Below, piece by piece: positions 10,198 through 22,891 of a stretch of 64,000 nt of DNA. Each line of letters starts with the position of its first letter. Within the stretch, counting starts at the first letter, position 1. This DNA is from Coriaria nepalensis (lineage: Eukaryota > Streptophyta > Magnoliopsida > Cucurbitales > Coriariaceae): the NCBI GenBank assembly GCA_027186245.1, contig CP114483.1, positions 754,001 through 818,000 on the forward strand. The letters are read 5' to 3'. Both the position numbers and the translations under genes were made by a program. The notes beneath the pieces were generated by a model. It ran no database searches. It was not told the DNA's origin and saw only the letters and a program-made list of their open reading frames with translations.

Positions 10198-12654
10198 TCA
10201 GGACACATAGTCCGGGAACAATTGGGCCGCAAACCGCTTCCGGTTCTGAATGTTGAAATTGTCAAATGCAGTTGAAGATGAGTGTGGTACTGTTGTCGAA
10301 CTGCTTATTGCACCAAACTCATTCTGTTCTTCCATTTCCTCCCTTCTCCCCAAATGAATGCTTTGATTCGGAGGAAGGAAAGTCTGATGAGCTGCTGATA
10401 AAGAAAGGTTTTCACCATGAGGAAGCCCTAGAGTGAGAGACACTCCATTTCCGGATGAAAACCTTGATGTAAACTGGTCCGCCTCAAACCGCACGATTTC
10501 CCCAATCGGGTATTGTCCGAACCCTCCCATAAAGGAGTAGCCGTCCCTACTCTGCTGATTTTCATTACTGTAATTCATAAAAACATGCTCATTACTATTG
10601 TTGTTGTGTTCTTGTCCGGAATCTCTCAGTTTTTTAGGACTTCCTTGTGTGATTCCGTCCAGTTCTGATGACCCAATGAGTGTAATAAAACCAGATTGGT
10701 TCCGAACATTTCCTCGTACTGGGGACAGAACAGCATTCGGGCTTGTCGGAGGTTGACTTTGACTTTCAGCAGCAGCACAAGATTTCTCTTGTAGAGTGGA
10801 GGCTGACTTAGAAATTGTTGAGTCTTCATTATTATTAGCATTGGTCTTGTTCATTCTTTTGTTGCCTCCCTCTGATCCATTCTGTTCTTGCTCCTTGATT
10901 TCCTCCAGGTACATCTCTTCTACCATTGGTTTCCAAAGCCGAACCCGTGCATTTATGAACCAATTCGAAACCTGCCAAAGTTTTTTAAGAGTTTGAACTC
11001 CAGTTTGGGTTTAAACTACAGTTTGAAGTGTAATAATTAAAGACTCACCTGGCTCCTGGTCAGCCCCGTCTGCTTCGCAAGCATGTGCTTGTCCGAATCC
11101 TTTGGATAACTGAAACCCGTAAAATTAAACCCCATTAGTAATTCTTCTTGAACTAAGGGGGCCAAAAAAAAAAATTGAGCAACAACAAAGGCTTCTTACG
11201 GGTGGAGGAAGTGCTCGAAGAGCCATGCGCGAAGAACGGAAACAGATCTTTCGGGCAACCCTCTCTGGGGTCTCCAAGCATTTTGCTGGATCATTCCCAA
11301 CTTCTGAAGAGCACGTTGTTGCCGGAGATGATGGTCAACGTATTTGAGTCTAGAACCTTCCTTCTTTCCGAGGCTTTCTTCTTCCCCTAACCTCTTGTTA
11401 GCTGCTCGGATTTGGCTGGTGATCGTGTCTTTCAAGCACCGGAATTGTTTCGATATCGTTAGGAGTGCTAGCGAAGTGTATGTTCTTGCTGACCCGGTTC
11501 CAGCTACTTGCTCGAACGCTGATGTCACTATTTGCATTTGGTGGTGGTATTGTCTGTACCTCTGCTCCACCTTCAATCCATCCCGGCAAAATCGTAATTA
11601 ACTTAGTACTTATTTCAGACAGAGCTCTAAATTATTTGTGTCAAGTACTAATTGAGTTCTTAGTGACCTAAATAATTGTTTATTTTTGGCTCGACTAAAG
11701 TTCAGTTTTGATTTCAAACTCAGTATCAGATAGCAAATATAATTAAGATTAACTAACAATAATTAGTACCTCATCAAGCATGCTAATAAGCTTAGCCTTC
11801 TTCATCTGAATTTCTTGCCGTTCAGCAGTTGAAAGCTCGCTGTTACCATGTTTTTCTGTGGTTGCTTCCGACCCAATGGAACCATCTCCGGAACCACCCA
11901 CCGACGACTCTCCGGTCAGCTTCATTTGCTGCAGACTACTACCCCCCTTCTTCAATGATTCCATCGTGTGAACTCCGTTATTACCCACACTTACAACCTC
12001 TTCTAGAAGCTCTTGGGTCGCCCTCATGTATCTAGAACTGAGCAAAACTCTCTGCATATTATTCCGAGCTCCGATATTAACTGTAGTCCCGGAAGCAGAC
12101 GAGTTAGGTGATCGGCCGGAAATTGCTTGCTGGGCCTGGGATTGAGAAGAGGGAAGTACTTCATGACGCTGATCAGTTTGGAAGGATCCGTATCCGGCAT
12201 CTGGGTGTTCTGACGAGAGGCTTAGAGAGAGTCCCTGTTGAGCGCGTGGAGTTTCACGCGATGCCGTAGATGGGTCAACTCCGACTGGGTTCCAGAGATT
12301 GTACTGGACGTGGGGGATGAAACTGCCATGCAGGGCGGAGACTGAAACGTCGTATTGAGAGGAGGGGGAAGTGGTGGTGGTAGTTGTATTGGATGTGGTG
12401 GAGGGAAGTGGGAAGGTGACGAATTGTTGGGCGTGGGACGGTGGCGCGTGAGAAAAGTGGGCATGGGGAGGTAAGGAGTTAGTTAATGGAGGAGGTGGGT
12501 TGAGGAACACCAAATTGGTCGGAGGTTGTGCTGGTGGGGGAGGAGTGTCGGGGTATGGAACGTAGCCGTGGTTCATAAGTACTAGGGTCTGTAGGCCGCC
12601 GTGATCTGCGGCTTGGATTTGATCCGAGTTGCCATGAAAGTACGTAGCCATCAT
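10198..12654 (-). CDS. BLH1: BEL1-like homeodomain protein, BLH1 type
   Basis: TALE-class nuclear transcription factor that pairs with KNOX proteins. Four coding exons on the minus strand: 12654-11770, 11570-11200, 11109-11049 and 10971-10198, all GT-AG and in frame, giving 696 aa. In order: conserved start [13 protein letters not shown] motif [10 protein letters not shown] at 141-150, SKY box ([16 protein letters not shown]) from about 207, BEL domain ([15 protein letters not shown] onward) opening exon 2 at residue 296, and a homeodomain at about 392-455 with the TALE loop residues PYP at the exon 2/3 junction. The recognition helix is [15 protein letters not shown], and a second ZIBEL-like motif VSLTLGLP lies near the C-terminus. 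The 61-bp third exon is the usual size in this family. The second Met is an equally good start. A probable leader intron lies at 12945-12730. Confidence 0.96.
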
Positions 12655-13300
12655 CGAACTTTCGGCGGCAAAACTCTGAATCAGACGAAGTCGTCTTTCT
12701 CCGGAGCGTAAAATTTACTTCCACATCATCTACAAACAAAAAAACAAGATATGAAATTCTCAGAAAAGCCTTACATCATATCTTGAAATCAACAGACACA
12801 TGGACTTCTCTCCCCAAATCTCTGCTGACATATATTTCCATAAGCCCATGATTTCCAAATTCTTCTTTAGAGAAATTATGAAGAAACAAGAACGAGAGAG
12901 AGAGAAGAAGGAAAAGAGAAATATGTATATATACATATATGGTACCTGAGATGGGAAATCTGGAAGCACACGTGCTTGTGCGTGATCATCTGCAAATTGA
13001 AGGAAATGAATAATTATCATTAAAGAAATGATACGAACTGATCATTGTCATACACATCCACAAACTAAGAGGAGAGAGAGAAGAAGGGTTACATCAAAAC
13101 AACATAATAAAAAAGGGAAGAATGAGGTGAGAGTGATGAGTGATATAAGTAGTAGATATCTTAATCTGGGATCTGACACAGTCTCTTCAGCTAAACGAGG
13201 AAAGGCTTCTCTCTCTCTCTCTGTCAGACTCAAATCTCTCTGCAACTCCCCCCATGAAAAGCAACATATCAATAAACTAATATGGAACCGGCTGGGCCTT
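12655..13300 (-). promoter_or_regulatory. BLH1 5' leader with intron and four-codon upstream ORF
   Basis: A plausible leader intron runs from CTCAG|GTACC (12945) to TTTGTAG (12730). The downstream exon then opens at once with ATGATGTGGAAGTAA (12729-12715), a four-codon ORF about 60 bp before the BLH1 start. Further upstream the minus strand is rich in GA/CT runs typical of a long leader. Splice sites were judged by eye. Confidence 0.45.
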
Positions 13301-13320
13301 TTAAAAGCCTTCGATAAAGA

Positions 13321-13382
<62 letters not shown>

Positions 13383-13388
13383 TTTTTT
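13321..13388. repeat. Compound microsatellite (CT)n(TA)n(T)n
   Basis: Adjacent CT, TA and T runs upstream of BLH1, uninterrupted over nearly 70 bp. Confidence 0.95.
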
Positions 13389-14833
13389 GTTCTTTCAATA
13401 ATTTATTCCAATTCTAATATTCACCTCATAATCCATTTATTCTCATGAACATCATAATATATTAAAATGCATAGATATAGTTTCATAATTATCATCTAAA
13501 TCATAATATTTTAGAAAAAGGGTACCATTCTTTTTTCATTCTTCTTATATATAAAAAAAGGGGGGGGGGGTGCGCTTGAGGGCATGTACCTGCGAGAGGA
13601 ATAAATGAAAACAAAGGCAGAATTTGATCCTCTGATTTGATCCAACCTTTTCTAATCACTTTGATCGATCGATCCAACCCCCTTTTTATAAAAAAAAATT
13701 ATAAAAGTTGGCCGGAGCAGTAGTACTGTATCTAAGAAAGACATCAAGGTTTTTGTCGGTATATATATATATGTTTATATTTATATAGAATGTGTATGAA
13801 TCGTCTTGTCTCCTTCCACCAAAACTTGTTTTTAAAAAAAGGTAAAATTATTGATTAATTAATAAAAATGAAAGGTTGAAGATGATGACGTAGAATAGTG
13901 ATCTGGGTCCCCTTTTGTTCACTCTATTATTAAATATCTGCTTGTCTTTTTCATTAGCATTTTAGCTTTTTGAGAAAAAAAAAAAAAAAAAAAAACAATA
14001 ATTATTATACAAACATCAGAATTTCAAGAAAATTAGGTTTTTTTTTTTCTGTGGTTGGATGCCAGAGTTTGAAGATAAAGCAATTAAGAAGTTGGCTAAG
14101 TAACAGAGGACCAACCACCAATCACACCTACTTTCGACGCTTAAGTACAAGTTAGAACAGAGCCGGCTCTTCGCCGTATAGGTAGGAGAGATACTGGATT
14201 AAGATCTATATATAATTATTAAAATTTATAAAATATTAAAAATATCTTCAAATATTACCTTTTATTTATATATTCACTAAAAAATAATAATAATTAAAAA
14301 TGATGAAATAATTAATATACCTTTTTTTTATATATTTTATTATATATTTTTTTGTTTGTTTCTTATATTTAGAATGAATCATTCCATTTGTTATAAGAAA
14401 TTGTATGGGAAATTATATTTATAATTGATTAGTATTTTTTTTTGTATTGGAAATATATGGTAAATGTGATGATTAGTGCGAGCTAAGAAGCTTCATTATG
14501 CAAACCATCATCATCATCATCATCATCATCACAAAAGCAAATAGAAGCTACTAACTACCCTTAGTACATGCCCGTACGAATATGTCTTCCTATTGGGTAA
14601 CTTGGGTAGTTTTAGAGATATCACATCGAAATTGTACATACGATGCTATCGAATATGTATAAAATGTGGGTTTTATAGAACAAATTTCATTATAACCTCA
14701 ATTTATACTGTTTTAAAGTATAATATAAATTTCATTATAATCTCTTAATTTCTTTTAAATTAATTTATATAATATCATTTTGTATTATTCATTCTATTTC
14801 TTTAATAATTTAATCCCGTATAAAATAATAAAA

Positions 14834-14865
<32 letters not shown>

Positions 14866-17228
14866 AATAAAAAAATAAAAGTGTTCGGTGAGCCGATGTT
14901 TTAGAAAAGAATAAACTATGTTCCTTGAATAACTTACTTACTTGTATCTCTCTCTATACAACAACTAAAACATATCTTAATTACTATTGAGTTTATCTTC
15001 AAGGCTAAGGAAAAAGCATATGGTATGATTGATTGATTACTCATGGACCCCATGCATGCATGCATGCATTCATTAATGAGGCCTAATTGTTAGCTAACTA
15101 CACACACTCTAATGCTAATCATCCTAATTTTATTATTCTTAAATCCTATTAATTAAGTTAATCTATTAACTAATTTCTTGTAATAACAATTGCACTGTAA
15201 TTTATTTATTTGATCATTTGTTTTAAAGACAGCTGTAAGGAAAAAAAAAAGAAAAAGAAAAGATCAATTGGGTAATTTTTTTTATTTTTCTTTTTTTTTT
15301 TGCCAATGGACCCCACATATCACTGTACACGCGTCTTCCACACAGTTCTCCTACCCTCTCTCTGTAATCAGCTTTTTAAAAAAGATTCGTCTCTTTAGTG
15401 GGTCCTACAATCCAATCAACGCTCTTTCCTTTCATTTTTAGGCGTGTAATTCCACGTATGGAGGGCCCCACGTGTAAAACCGCCAAGTCAAGAAAGTAAC
15501 CAATCAGAAAGAGAGATGAGTGTGTAGGCAACTACCTTTTTTTTCTTTTTTTTTTCTTTTATAATTTCGAGGATATACCCTCCTCGAGCGAGCCGGGCCT
15601 TCCTGTCCCTGGTCGACCTCATTTTACAAGTGTCGGGTTCTCTCTATTCCACCGGATTGCCCCGGTCTAATTCTCTTTCTTACCACGTAGGCACATATCT
15701 CATTCCGGTCCGTATTTTTCCCTGAAATGACCCCTTCTGCCCCTGATTTGCAAGAGATCTAGATTAATGTAGAATTTAGTAAGTGTAAGCAAGTTTAGAA
15801 GATTTATAGTGTAAGAAAGTTTAGAAAGTTTCGACGAAGAAGAAGAAGAAGAAGGTAATTTCGTTCATTACATTCTAGATTGTCATCGTTGACACCAAAC
15901 AAAGTATACACCACCGCACAAGTGGGCGGAACAAAAAAAGAGAAAAAATTTTGTAATAAATTCAATAAAATAAATAGATATTTTGGTCGTCATTACATGC
16001 ACCCAAACAGTGAGTCGTTATCTCCTAACTGTATTGATTAGTAGATAATGTCGGATTAATTATTACACAAACCTATTCAGATAGCGAACGTGGCCTTCCT
16101 ACCTCCATGTAAAACTAATAAAGTTGTAATCATTTAGATTTAGGTAGGCAAGGCATCACACAACCCTATATACCTCAACCTTTGTTATTACTCTTTATAA
16201 AACATAACATACATATATGATCATATATATACATATCAATTACATATTTTGTGATTAGTATGTCCAAAAATTGAAAAAACAAAATTAAAAAAAAAAGTTA
16301 TTGTATTTAGAATATACAGAATTTTTATTTTTATTTTTATTTTTTGAAATAATATATTAACGGTAACTTTTTAATTGAATATAATAAATTAATCATATAT
16401 TAATAATTATAATATTTTGAAAAAAAAAAAAAAAAACACATACTCATAAAATGATAATGTAGATATAATGTAACATCGATTAGTTGATGTGATTAATAAT
16501 TGATGCGGTTTATTGCTGTTATAATCATGTTATGTGAAGTAAAATGAATATTATGTTCATCTTAGTACAATCGTGTGCTTCAGCCACGCACGATTGAACT
16601 TAGTTGCAATGAATATGATAAGAGGGACATGAGGCTCTTATGGTAAAACAGAGTCGATGAGATTCCCATTTTGCTTAGTGGGCCAGCGCTGTTCTTACTT
16701 AAGTGCTTTCACTTTTTTGCAAAGATCATCACTAGACATTTTCACCTTTTTTTTTATAAGAAAAATTCTCTTCCCTTTATTCTCGTCTCCACCTACATTT
16801 TTGCTTCGAATTGTGTCATGGATCAAGGCTGTTCTTTGCTTGCATAAAAAGCCCACTTAGCCCAATATGAAGGGGAAACGAGACTACGATTGGTCCAGCC
16901 CATAGAGCCATAGTTCAAATTTGAATACAATTGCAAAAGTATATATTTTTGTATGTTCTATCTATATATACATGTTTCGTAGAAAGTTAGGTAGGTATTT
17001 ACATAGTATGTTTAGTATTATATTGACAATGACTACATATATATGAACAAGGGGTTAAGAAGGGAACAAAAATTCTATGTGAATAGTGTGCTTTTATGAT
17101 CAATACAATAAATAAAGCAAAAGAAAGAAAGCTGTAGAACCCACGACTTCAATAGAAGGCACCTAATCAAAACTAGTTGCAACTATATATATCATACACA
17201 GAGGAATTACTTGTCCGCACGATTTCTT
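13389..17228. other. Intergenic region between BLH1 and DGD1
   Basis: AT-rich with A/T runs, a CAT run at 14506-14531, repeated GCAT at about 15054-15069, and GAA repeats at about 15836-15855. A GC-richer stretch at about 15300-15750 with CCACGTG-type and CCAAT-like motifs could be distal promoter sequence of BLH1. A small perfect-stem hairpin sits near 16569-16598. I see no gene. Confidence 0.55.
14506..14531. repeat. (CAT)n microsatellite
   Basis: Eight to nine CAT units in intergenic DNA. Confidence 0.9.
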
Positions 17229-20200
17229 CTACCATCCGTAGATAGGATTTTCTACCTGTGAAGGCAGTAAATGCAGGTCCTTACAGTGCTGTTTGTCGTA
17301 ATCCCGGGTCCCAGGAATCGCCCCCGTACAGAGTCTAAGGAACTCGTTTCCAGTTAAACAGTAATGAGCGAAAGCCAAACCTCCATCAACCACCTCTGGC
17401 AAACTAGGGACAGATGCTGATCTTTTTACAGTCCTGCCGTAAGATTTGCTCGGGTTTCGAATGAGACGGTTTTTGTCATTATTGTTATTCAGGACCTGGT
17501 CAAGCTCGGAATATTCCATGAATCTCTGAGTGGCGGCCTCCCATGAGAGGTTATATCTTTGCTCAGGAGTGAGAGGGAGAGGTTCACTTCCCAATGCTTC
17601 CTTCACTTTGGAGACAAAATCTTCTGCTGTCTTGTAAGTCAAACAGTTTGGAAATGATGTGAAGAACTCGTTGGATGGGTGATCTGCACATACTACGAAT
17701 TTCCCCATGGCTAGTGCTTCAGCTGTAGCTGTACAGAGCACATCACTTACACTAGGGTTTATGAAGACTTTGTACCTACAGGGAAAGAAGACGAGGGTTT
17801 AAGACACAGAAGAGAGGGATTTGAAGTCATAGTGAAAGAGGGTTTACATTTCAAGAGAAAGCGTACCCATGAAGAGAATCATCTGCATGGTCTCTTCCTT
17901 TGAGAAAGTTGATGTTGAGCTCGAGCTTTTTAGCTGCACTCTGAACTTCATGAGCGTCCTCTCCATTACCAAACACGTCCAACTTGAAGCCTTCAAGGTC
18001 ATGCTTCTGCTTTGATAACAAATCTATTAACTCTTTGTATCCTTTCGCCCAGACCATTTTGCCTAAGAAATATGCTCCTTTTGAAAAAGCTTGCTGGCCT
18101 AGTTCCCTTTCTTCAGCTACTCTTTCTCCGATTTTCAGAAACTTTGGATTTACACCATGAACATTGCAAACAACAGACCTTGGCAAGTCTTGTGTCGCTG
18201 CAGAAAGGCGAAGAACCTGGATGGAAGAATTTTAGTTATAACCATGTAAAGATTATAACTATCATATATAAATGGGAAAAAAAGTATTAAAAACCATTTT
18301 TCTTTTCAAAGAGATTTAGATACCACCTTGTGGCAGTATGCTCTTGCAACCCAGTTATTGATGTGTTTCACAAGGAAAGCTTGGAGAGCACCATTCTTTT
18401 CCCTCTTGATGTACTCCAAGTAATTTGTATGGACAATACCAACAACATGATTAAATTTATCTGTCCAGCGCTTTCCATGATGGTACCAGTTGAGATGTTC
18501 TGGTTCTTCAAGGATAGCAATGTCAGCATCCTTGGAGGGAATAAACTGAGATGTGTCTCCAGCAGGTATAATGCTTCGCCTTGCTTTTGAAAACTATGAA
18601 AGGAAGGGAACAAGAAAAGGGCATGTCAATAATAGGTCGACGTGTGTAATCAACACTAGATCGACTAAAATCCATGACAAGTGAGCTTTACCTTTCCAGG
18701 ATAGAAGGAAATTTTAAAATCCGCCTTAAAGCCAATTCTTTCCTCGAGCCAGCTACGTATGTACATTTCCTGCTCTTCTGGGGAGCTAAAAGTGACATTG
18801 TTGGGATAAACCATCTCTTGGTCTGACTCTGAAAGCCAAGGAACTAATAGTGTGACATTCTGTTTTTGAGACTCTGCTAGATATGCGGCTCTGAAAAGAG
18901 GATTCACAGCTGTTCCGGTCATCCATGGAAGGCTAGCAGTTGTGACTATAGCAACATTTCTTTTCCCATCCACTGGATCATGCTTTCCATTGTCAGACCA
19001 AAATCCACCATCATAACAATGCCCTGTACTTTGGAGGACACTGGCCACCCTTAAGTCCAGCTCATCATTTATGTTGTCACCTTCTAGGTCGAAGGATTCT
19101 CCTGTGGAGAGAGAGCGAAGTAAAAATTGGTTCTTCCGCTTGCTACACAAATTTTCCACTATCTTGTCACAAATATCTGTAGACCACAATCAGGAAAAAG
19201 AAAATTAAAACATTAAAGACTATAAACAAATGAATGCTTAGAGAACTTCTCAATAAAGACAAAAGTCTAACTTCTGTACAAAGATTAATTACCTCTTCCA
19301 ATGCCAAGTTGATCCAAAAACGGCCCAGATTGTCTCACCAGACACGCTAGAAGCTCAGGCACGTCGAGTGGTGGTACTTCCTATATCAAGATTAAAAGGG
19401 AAAATGAAATAGAATTCATCAATTTTATTTTCACCATGAAAAAAGAAGATGTTCACTTCATATGTAGGTTCATGTCAAATCCCAATTGCAGGCAAAGACC
19501 AAAAGTAAAGACACTAGTTAAATATTGTCTGTCCGAAAGCCAGAAGGCAAGTTGCAAACTTTTCAAATAAAACTTATCCGATTGGCATTAACGAACAAAG
19601 AAAAAAAAAAAAAAGGATACCTCTACATGAATTTAAACCTAATCTGAATTGAAAAGTTGCCAGTTAGAGATCAACCTGTGACTCCTGAGGTTCCTTGTAT
19701 ATAGCTTTCTGCAGAATAAAACAATTACACAAGTATCAATTAGTATTGAGATTGAAATCTCAAACGCCAAAATTTCTCCCAGAAAATAAAAAATGATAAG
19801 AGCAATGAAAGGGAAAAACAAGAGGGAGCTTCAGACCCAGCTCGACTTCACTTTCTCCACAAACTCGCCGTTCTTGAACCCCCCGAAAATCTCCCCCGAC
19901 GAGCTTCGCTTCTCAAACTCCTTCAGTCTTATCTTCAGAGCCCTAATTGGCTCCCAATCCCTACCAGATTGCCCTTCCTCAAGATCAACCTCGCTTTTCC
20001 ACTCTCCCCAGAACTCCTTAAACTTGAGTCTATTTCCTCTCCTAATCCTATCAAAATCAATAATTCCGTGCGTCTCTTCCACCTCCGAAACAATCGCGTT
20101 TTTTATCGCAGACAAATCAATCTTAATCTTCGACCGAGGGCCCAACTTCTCCAACACCTTCTTGCTGAATTCCGGCGACGAGTAAGCACGGCGAATCTCC

Positions 20201-20463
20201 GACAACTTCGGCTGCAACCTCTTGACGAAATCAATCTCCGCCGGCGTGGATGACCGAATCGCCGGAACTGAGAACGTAGTGGCCGAATTGAAAAAGTTCT
20301 CCAGCTCACGGTCAAATGACGTCGCAAGATTCTTGAACGACTTCGCTCGGTCTTTCATCAGTTGAAGATCAGCGTCCGCCGAGTCGCGGACCTCCCTCCA
20401 TCCTTTCGAAATGAAAGAAAACGCGTTAGGAGAAGACGTAGAAGCTTGGCTTTGGTTAAACAT
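17229..20463 (-). CDS. DGD1: Digalactosyldiacylglycerol synthase 1, chloroplastic
   Basis: GT4-family galactosyltransferase of the outer chloroplast envelope that adds galactose from UDP-galactose to MGDG, making the thylakoid lipid DGDG. Seven coding exons: 20463-19837, 19708-19676, 19380-19293, 19176-18692, 18593-18327, 18216-17867 and 17775-17229; every junction is GT-AG and keeps frame, giving 798 aa (about 808 in Arabidopsis). The N-terminal extension (about 1-280), needed for envelope targeting in the family, is followed by the glycosyltransferase part with [35 protein letters not shown], the sugar-donor half beginning [14 protein letters not shown], and [20 protein letters not shown]. 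The 33-bp exon 2 encodes [11 protein letters not shown]. No lesion seen. The gene lies head-to-head with the broken LRAT gene. Confidence 0.97.
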
Positions 20464-21586
20464 GGCGAAAAAATTATTCTCTCCCGCTATTACCAGATTA
20501 GGGGATAAGATTACAGAGGTCTCTGAGAGAATCTGAGATTGAGAGGAAAGGAGAGATAGAGGAAGAGGGGAATGGAAGAGAAGGGAGTGGGGCTAAACCG
20601 CTAAAGTTTTGACGGGTAAGAATCTCTGTCGCTGGATCGTTCGGTACTTGTTCGTTCTATAATTTTCTCGAACCGGGACCAACCGTATGACGTGTGCGTC
20701 CACGTAGGATAGAGAATCTTACGGTAGTAGATTTGGGATAGGATCTAGTTTTTTGGGGCCGAATATTCCTGGAGGGAACAATGCCCCTATTGGGAGGAAT
20801 AGACTAGTAAAGAGTAAACAATGCAATCAGTAAGCAACCGTTAATTAATATAATTAAGTCTTATTATTTATTTTTAATTTGGACCCGAAAATAGTTTTTT
20901 GTGATTCGAACTCTTTTTATAATAATATTAAGTAATTTATTGAATTAAATTTTCTGCTTAAATCAATTAGTTTTCTTCAAAATTAGTTTTCATGATTTTA
21001 AATTTTGTCCCGTTCTATTTGTGGTGCTCAATGAATCTTCTAGTTGATTGGAATCTTGGCATCTCCTTCGTAAAGGCCAGTCACGAGTCATGAGCGGCTG
21101 CTAAAATGTGTGAATCCACCTTTCTTTGTCTGGAACCTTTTCTTGATTCACGGTTCGAGTCGCCTTCACTTTGCTTTTTCCTCGTCCACACTACTAGCGG
21201 ACCAGACATGTTCATAATTCAAGCAAGACAAGCACACTTGCTTTGCTGTTTTGTGCTTCATTTTTGTTCTCTCCCACCTTCTGTAACGGACCGGGCCTAG
21301 CTACACCACCTAAGCCTACTGTACAATGTGGTTGGTGTTATGGACTCTTAACAGCCCACCAATTTAGATGAGCCCAAAATAATACTAGAGCCCGTTTTAT
21401 TAGACAGCCCATCAGTCCATCAATCCCTATCCATTTGCTTTTAAAACAAGACGACCTCATTTTGTTGCCACGTGAAGGATGAACCACGAATGTCACTTCC
21501 ACCACACCAAACTTTTTGGATTTCAAGCGGTTGCCGGAATCGTACAGTTTCGTGTCTCAGGTTCTTCCCAGTGAAGAGAGAAACAA
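20464..21586. other. Divergent spacer between DGD1 and the LRAT pseudogene
   Basis: Contains the DGD1 leader (CT/GA-rich, about 20464-20640) and unremarkable AT-rich DNA. I see no further gene; short frames near 21106-21663 have no recognisable domain. Confidence 0.5.
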
Positions 21587-22576
21587 ATGGGACTTCTTTC
21601 AAACTGGTATGTTTCTTCCATCACCTTTCAGATCAAATTGATGTTTCTTCTTTTTGTGTGTAATGGTCTGTGACCGTGGGCATGTGTGTGTGGGTGCAGA
21701 GTTAGTAGGGAGACCCTGAAACCAGGTGATCGTGTTTACTCATGGCGACCAGCTTACATCTATGCTCACCACGGTGAATACTCACTCTTCCCCTCTTATT
21801 TCCTTTCTGTTTCTATATGATGATGACTTAATATTTCAATGAACAGGAATATATGTTGGAGATGATAAGGTCATTCATTTTACTAGATATGGCCGAGAAA
21901 TAGCAACAGGGACAATCCTAGACTATCTCTCAATCAGTTCGAGAACTCCTCAAAACCGAACAAAATGCTCTACATGCACTCCATTCGAACAGGGTCGAGA
22001 CCACGGGGTGATATCTTCATGCCTCGACTGCTTCGTCGCTGGCGGACCGTTATACCGTTTCGAGTACGGTGCGAGTCCCACGCTCTTTCTCGCCAAGCCG
22101 CATGGCGGTACGTGCACCCTTGCCGGATCAGACCCTGACAGCACCGTGGTCCACCGGGCAAAGCACCTGCTTGGGAACGGGTTCAGGTGTTACGACGCGT
22201 TCAAGAACAATTGCGAGGACTTGGCTATCTACTGCAAGACGGGGCTGCTTGTGGTGGACAATGGGACCATGGGGCGGAGCAGGCAGGCTGTTTCGATCGG
22301 TATACGCCGCTGCAGTTTCTTAGCTCCAGTGTTTATGGAATGGCGGTGGCAGCAGTTGGAGTCTATTGTGCTAGTCGATATGCAGCGGATATTGGGATGA
22401 GAAGGGATGTTGTGAAGGTGGCCGTGGAGGACTTGGTGGCTTGCTTGGCGGTCGGATCTTTCCGGGCATTTATTGAGCCAAGTGGGTCTGTCCCAGCTGC
22501 AGCCGGGCATTTTAGTTCTCGACTTTTTTGCCCCATCGTTCATCGAGGGGATTCAATGGTTTCTTCTTTCGTTTGA
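21587..22576 (+). pseudogene. LRAT/NC-domain (NlpC/P60-like) gene with two lesions
   Basis: Similar to plant LRAT (NC) domain proteins such as At5g06370. Apparent exons: 21587-21606 (MGLLSN plus two bases), 21700-21773 and 21847 onward. The family signature is clear: LKPGDRVYSWR, AYIYAHHGIYVGDDKVIHF with the catalytic His, and CYDAFKNNCEDLAIYCKTG with the catalytic Cys. Two faults appear. At the first splice junction TG|A makes a stop codon, where AG|A (Arg) would be expected. Near 22300 the frame shifts between QAVSIG and TPLQFLSSSVYGMAV, with the few residues that normally join them missing. The downstream tail (AVGVYCASRYAADIG and on) then lies in another frame to 22576. If both faults are real the gene is dead; sequencing error or a different first exon remain possible. 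Confidence 0.7.
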
Positions 22577-22891
22577 TTGTTAATAATCTTGTTCGCGACT
22601 TTTTCTTTCTAAGGAGTTCGATAAGTTTTCAAAGTAATAGTTTTGAAACAGGTAGTAGTGTATTATGTGAGTCCAGACAGATGAATGCTCTGCAGAGTCT
22701 GCAAGATCTAGAAAGTAATGAAGCGATACTCATATTGATCATGTTGGAGCGTTGCTAGATGTTCACAAAATAAACAACATTCCAAAACTTACATCATTCC
22801 TAAAACAAAACTTATTTGTTAGGTTACAACTCTACTCCGCATTTCCCATCATTCCTCTTTCACATTTCTCAAGTAGAGCTGAACTCCCCAC

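Noticed and set aside
11344..11671. Plus-strand frames across BLH1 exon 2
   Set aside because: Antisense shadows of the BEL domain exon.
13028..13417. Overlapping frames on both strands upstream of BLH1
   Set aside because: Made largely of CT/TA/T repeats; consistent with leader sequence.
21100..21170. tRNA-like GGTTCGAGTC box
   Set aside because: No matching acceptor stem or anticodon arm at the right spacing.
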